From Candidatus Brocadia sapporoensis (GTDB lineage: Bacteria; Planctomycetota; Brocadiia; Brocadiales; Brocadiaceae), in contig NZ_MJUW02000077.1 in assembly GCF_001753675.2 (NCBI RefSeq), forward strand, positions 1-45,105: a DNA stretch of 45,105 nucleotides. The letters are read 5' to 3'. Positions 45,021 through 45,105 of the stretch are shown here, piece by piece. Under the pieces are notes generated by a model. It saw nothing but the letters and a program-made list of their open reading frames with translations. It made no database searches and was not told where the DNA came from. The position numbers and the translations under genes were made by a program. Every line of letters starts with the position of its first letter. The stretch's first letter is position 1.

Positions 45021-45105
45021 CAGGGTGGCGCTGACAAACTTTGTTTGTTCGTGTGATATATTCCAAATCCGTGTGTATATTCAAACAACATGGACAAACA
45101 AGTTT
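45021..45105. repeat. Dispersed palindromic repeat, copy C (cut by window end)
   Basis: CAGGGTGGCGCTGACAAACT opens the unit and ACATGGACAAACAAGTTT is the last visible part, matching the central segments of copies at 86-183 and 299-458. The right arm GTCCATGCCACCC should follow outside the window. Confidence 0.7.

Noticed and set aside
1-45105. CRISPR arrays, rRNA and tRNA genes
   Set aside because: No regularly spaced repeats with unique spacers, and no tRNA cloverleaf or rRNA signature noticed on reading both strands.

Overview
The window reads as chromosomal DNA from a Gram-negative bacterium of moderate base composition (slightly AT-rich, judged by eye). Lipoprotein signals, an RND tripartite pump and an outer-membrane-type barrel show an outer membrane. 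A full MoxR/Bat operon, a periplasmic-type monohaem cytochrome c, a deoxyhypusine-synthase-family protein and a Cys/His/Met-rich metal cluster would suit a Planctomycetota member of the Brocadia/Kuenenia (anammox) kind. That is inference: no rRNA gene and no anammox marker gene lies in the window.

Layout. 1-1590 is gene-poor and full of repeats. 1591-12295 is mostly a plus-strand run of housekeeping genes: cobU-holA (overlapping), transaldolase, rarA, a B12-binding radical SAM protein, a family 2 glycosyltransferase, purM and guaA. It is interrupted by two decayed small genes. 12423-14074, directly downstream of guaA, is a two-cassette array of integron type on the minus strand: a TIR-domain protein, then a ParE-type toxin with its antitoxin, each ending inside an attC-like site. 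14565-17784 (minus) is a metal-handling cluster of a Met-rich barrel protein, a His-tailed YcnI-like protein and a Cys-rich small protein. Facing away from it is an RND efflux operon (18421-24266). 24611-30549 holds, mostly on minus, a deoxyhypusine-synthase-like enzyme, a methyltransferase with a signal peptide, an unrecognised protein (plus strand), RNA 3'-phosphate cyclase, cytochrome c and mobB.

31120-40588 is one long plus-strand MoxR-DUF58-Bat operon: moxR, DUF58, a short BatD-like protein, an unknown protein, batA, batB, batC, batD, batE and a 41-residue membrane peptide not previously boxed as a long ORF. 40811-44771 encodes an AddA-type helicase-nuclease split into two ORFs by about 500 bp that carries a decayed TusA-like fragment.

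The most interesting signal is the cassette array at the guaA 3' end. The cassette boundaries can be read to the base, because each cassette begins with the complement of its own R'' box, and both stop codons fall in that box. One cargo gene is a TIR protein with an unrecognised N-terminal half, a plausible defence effector. No integrase is present. Two families of dispersed palindromic repeats are also visible, one with copies at both ends of the window.
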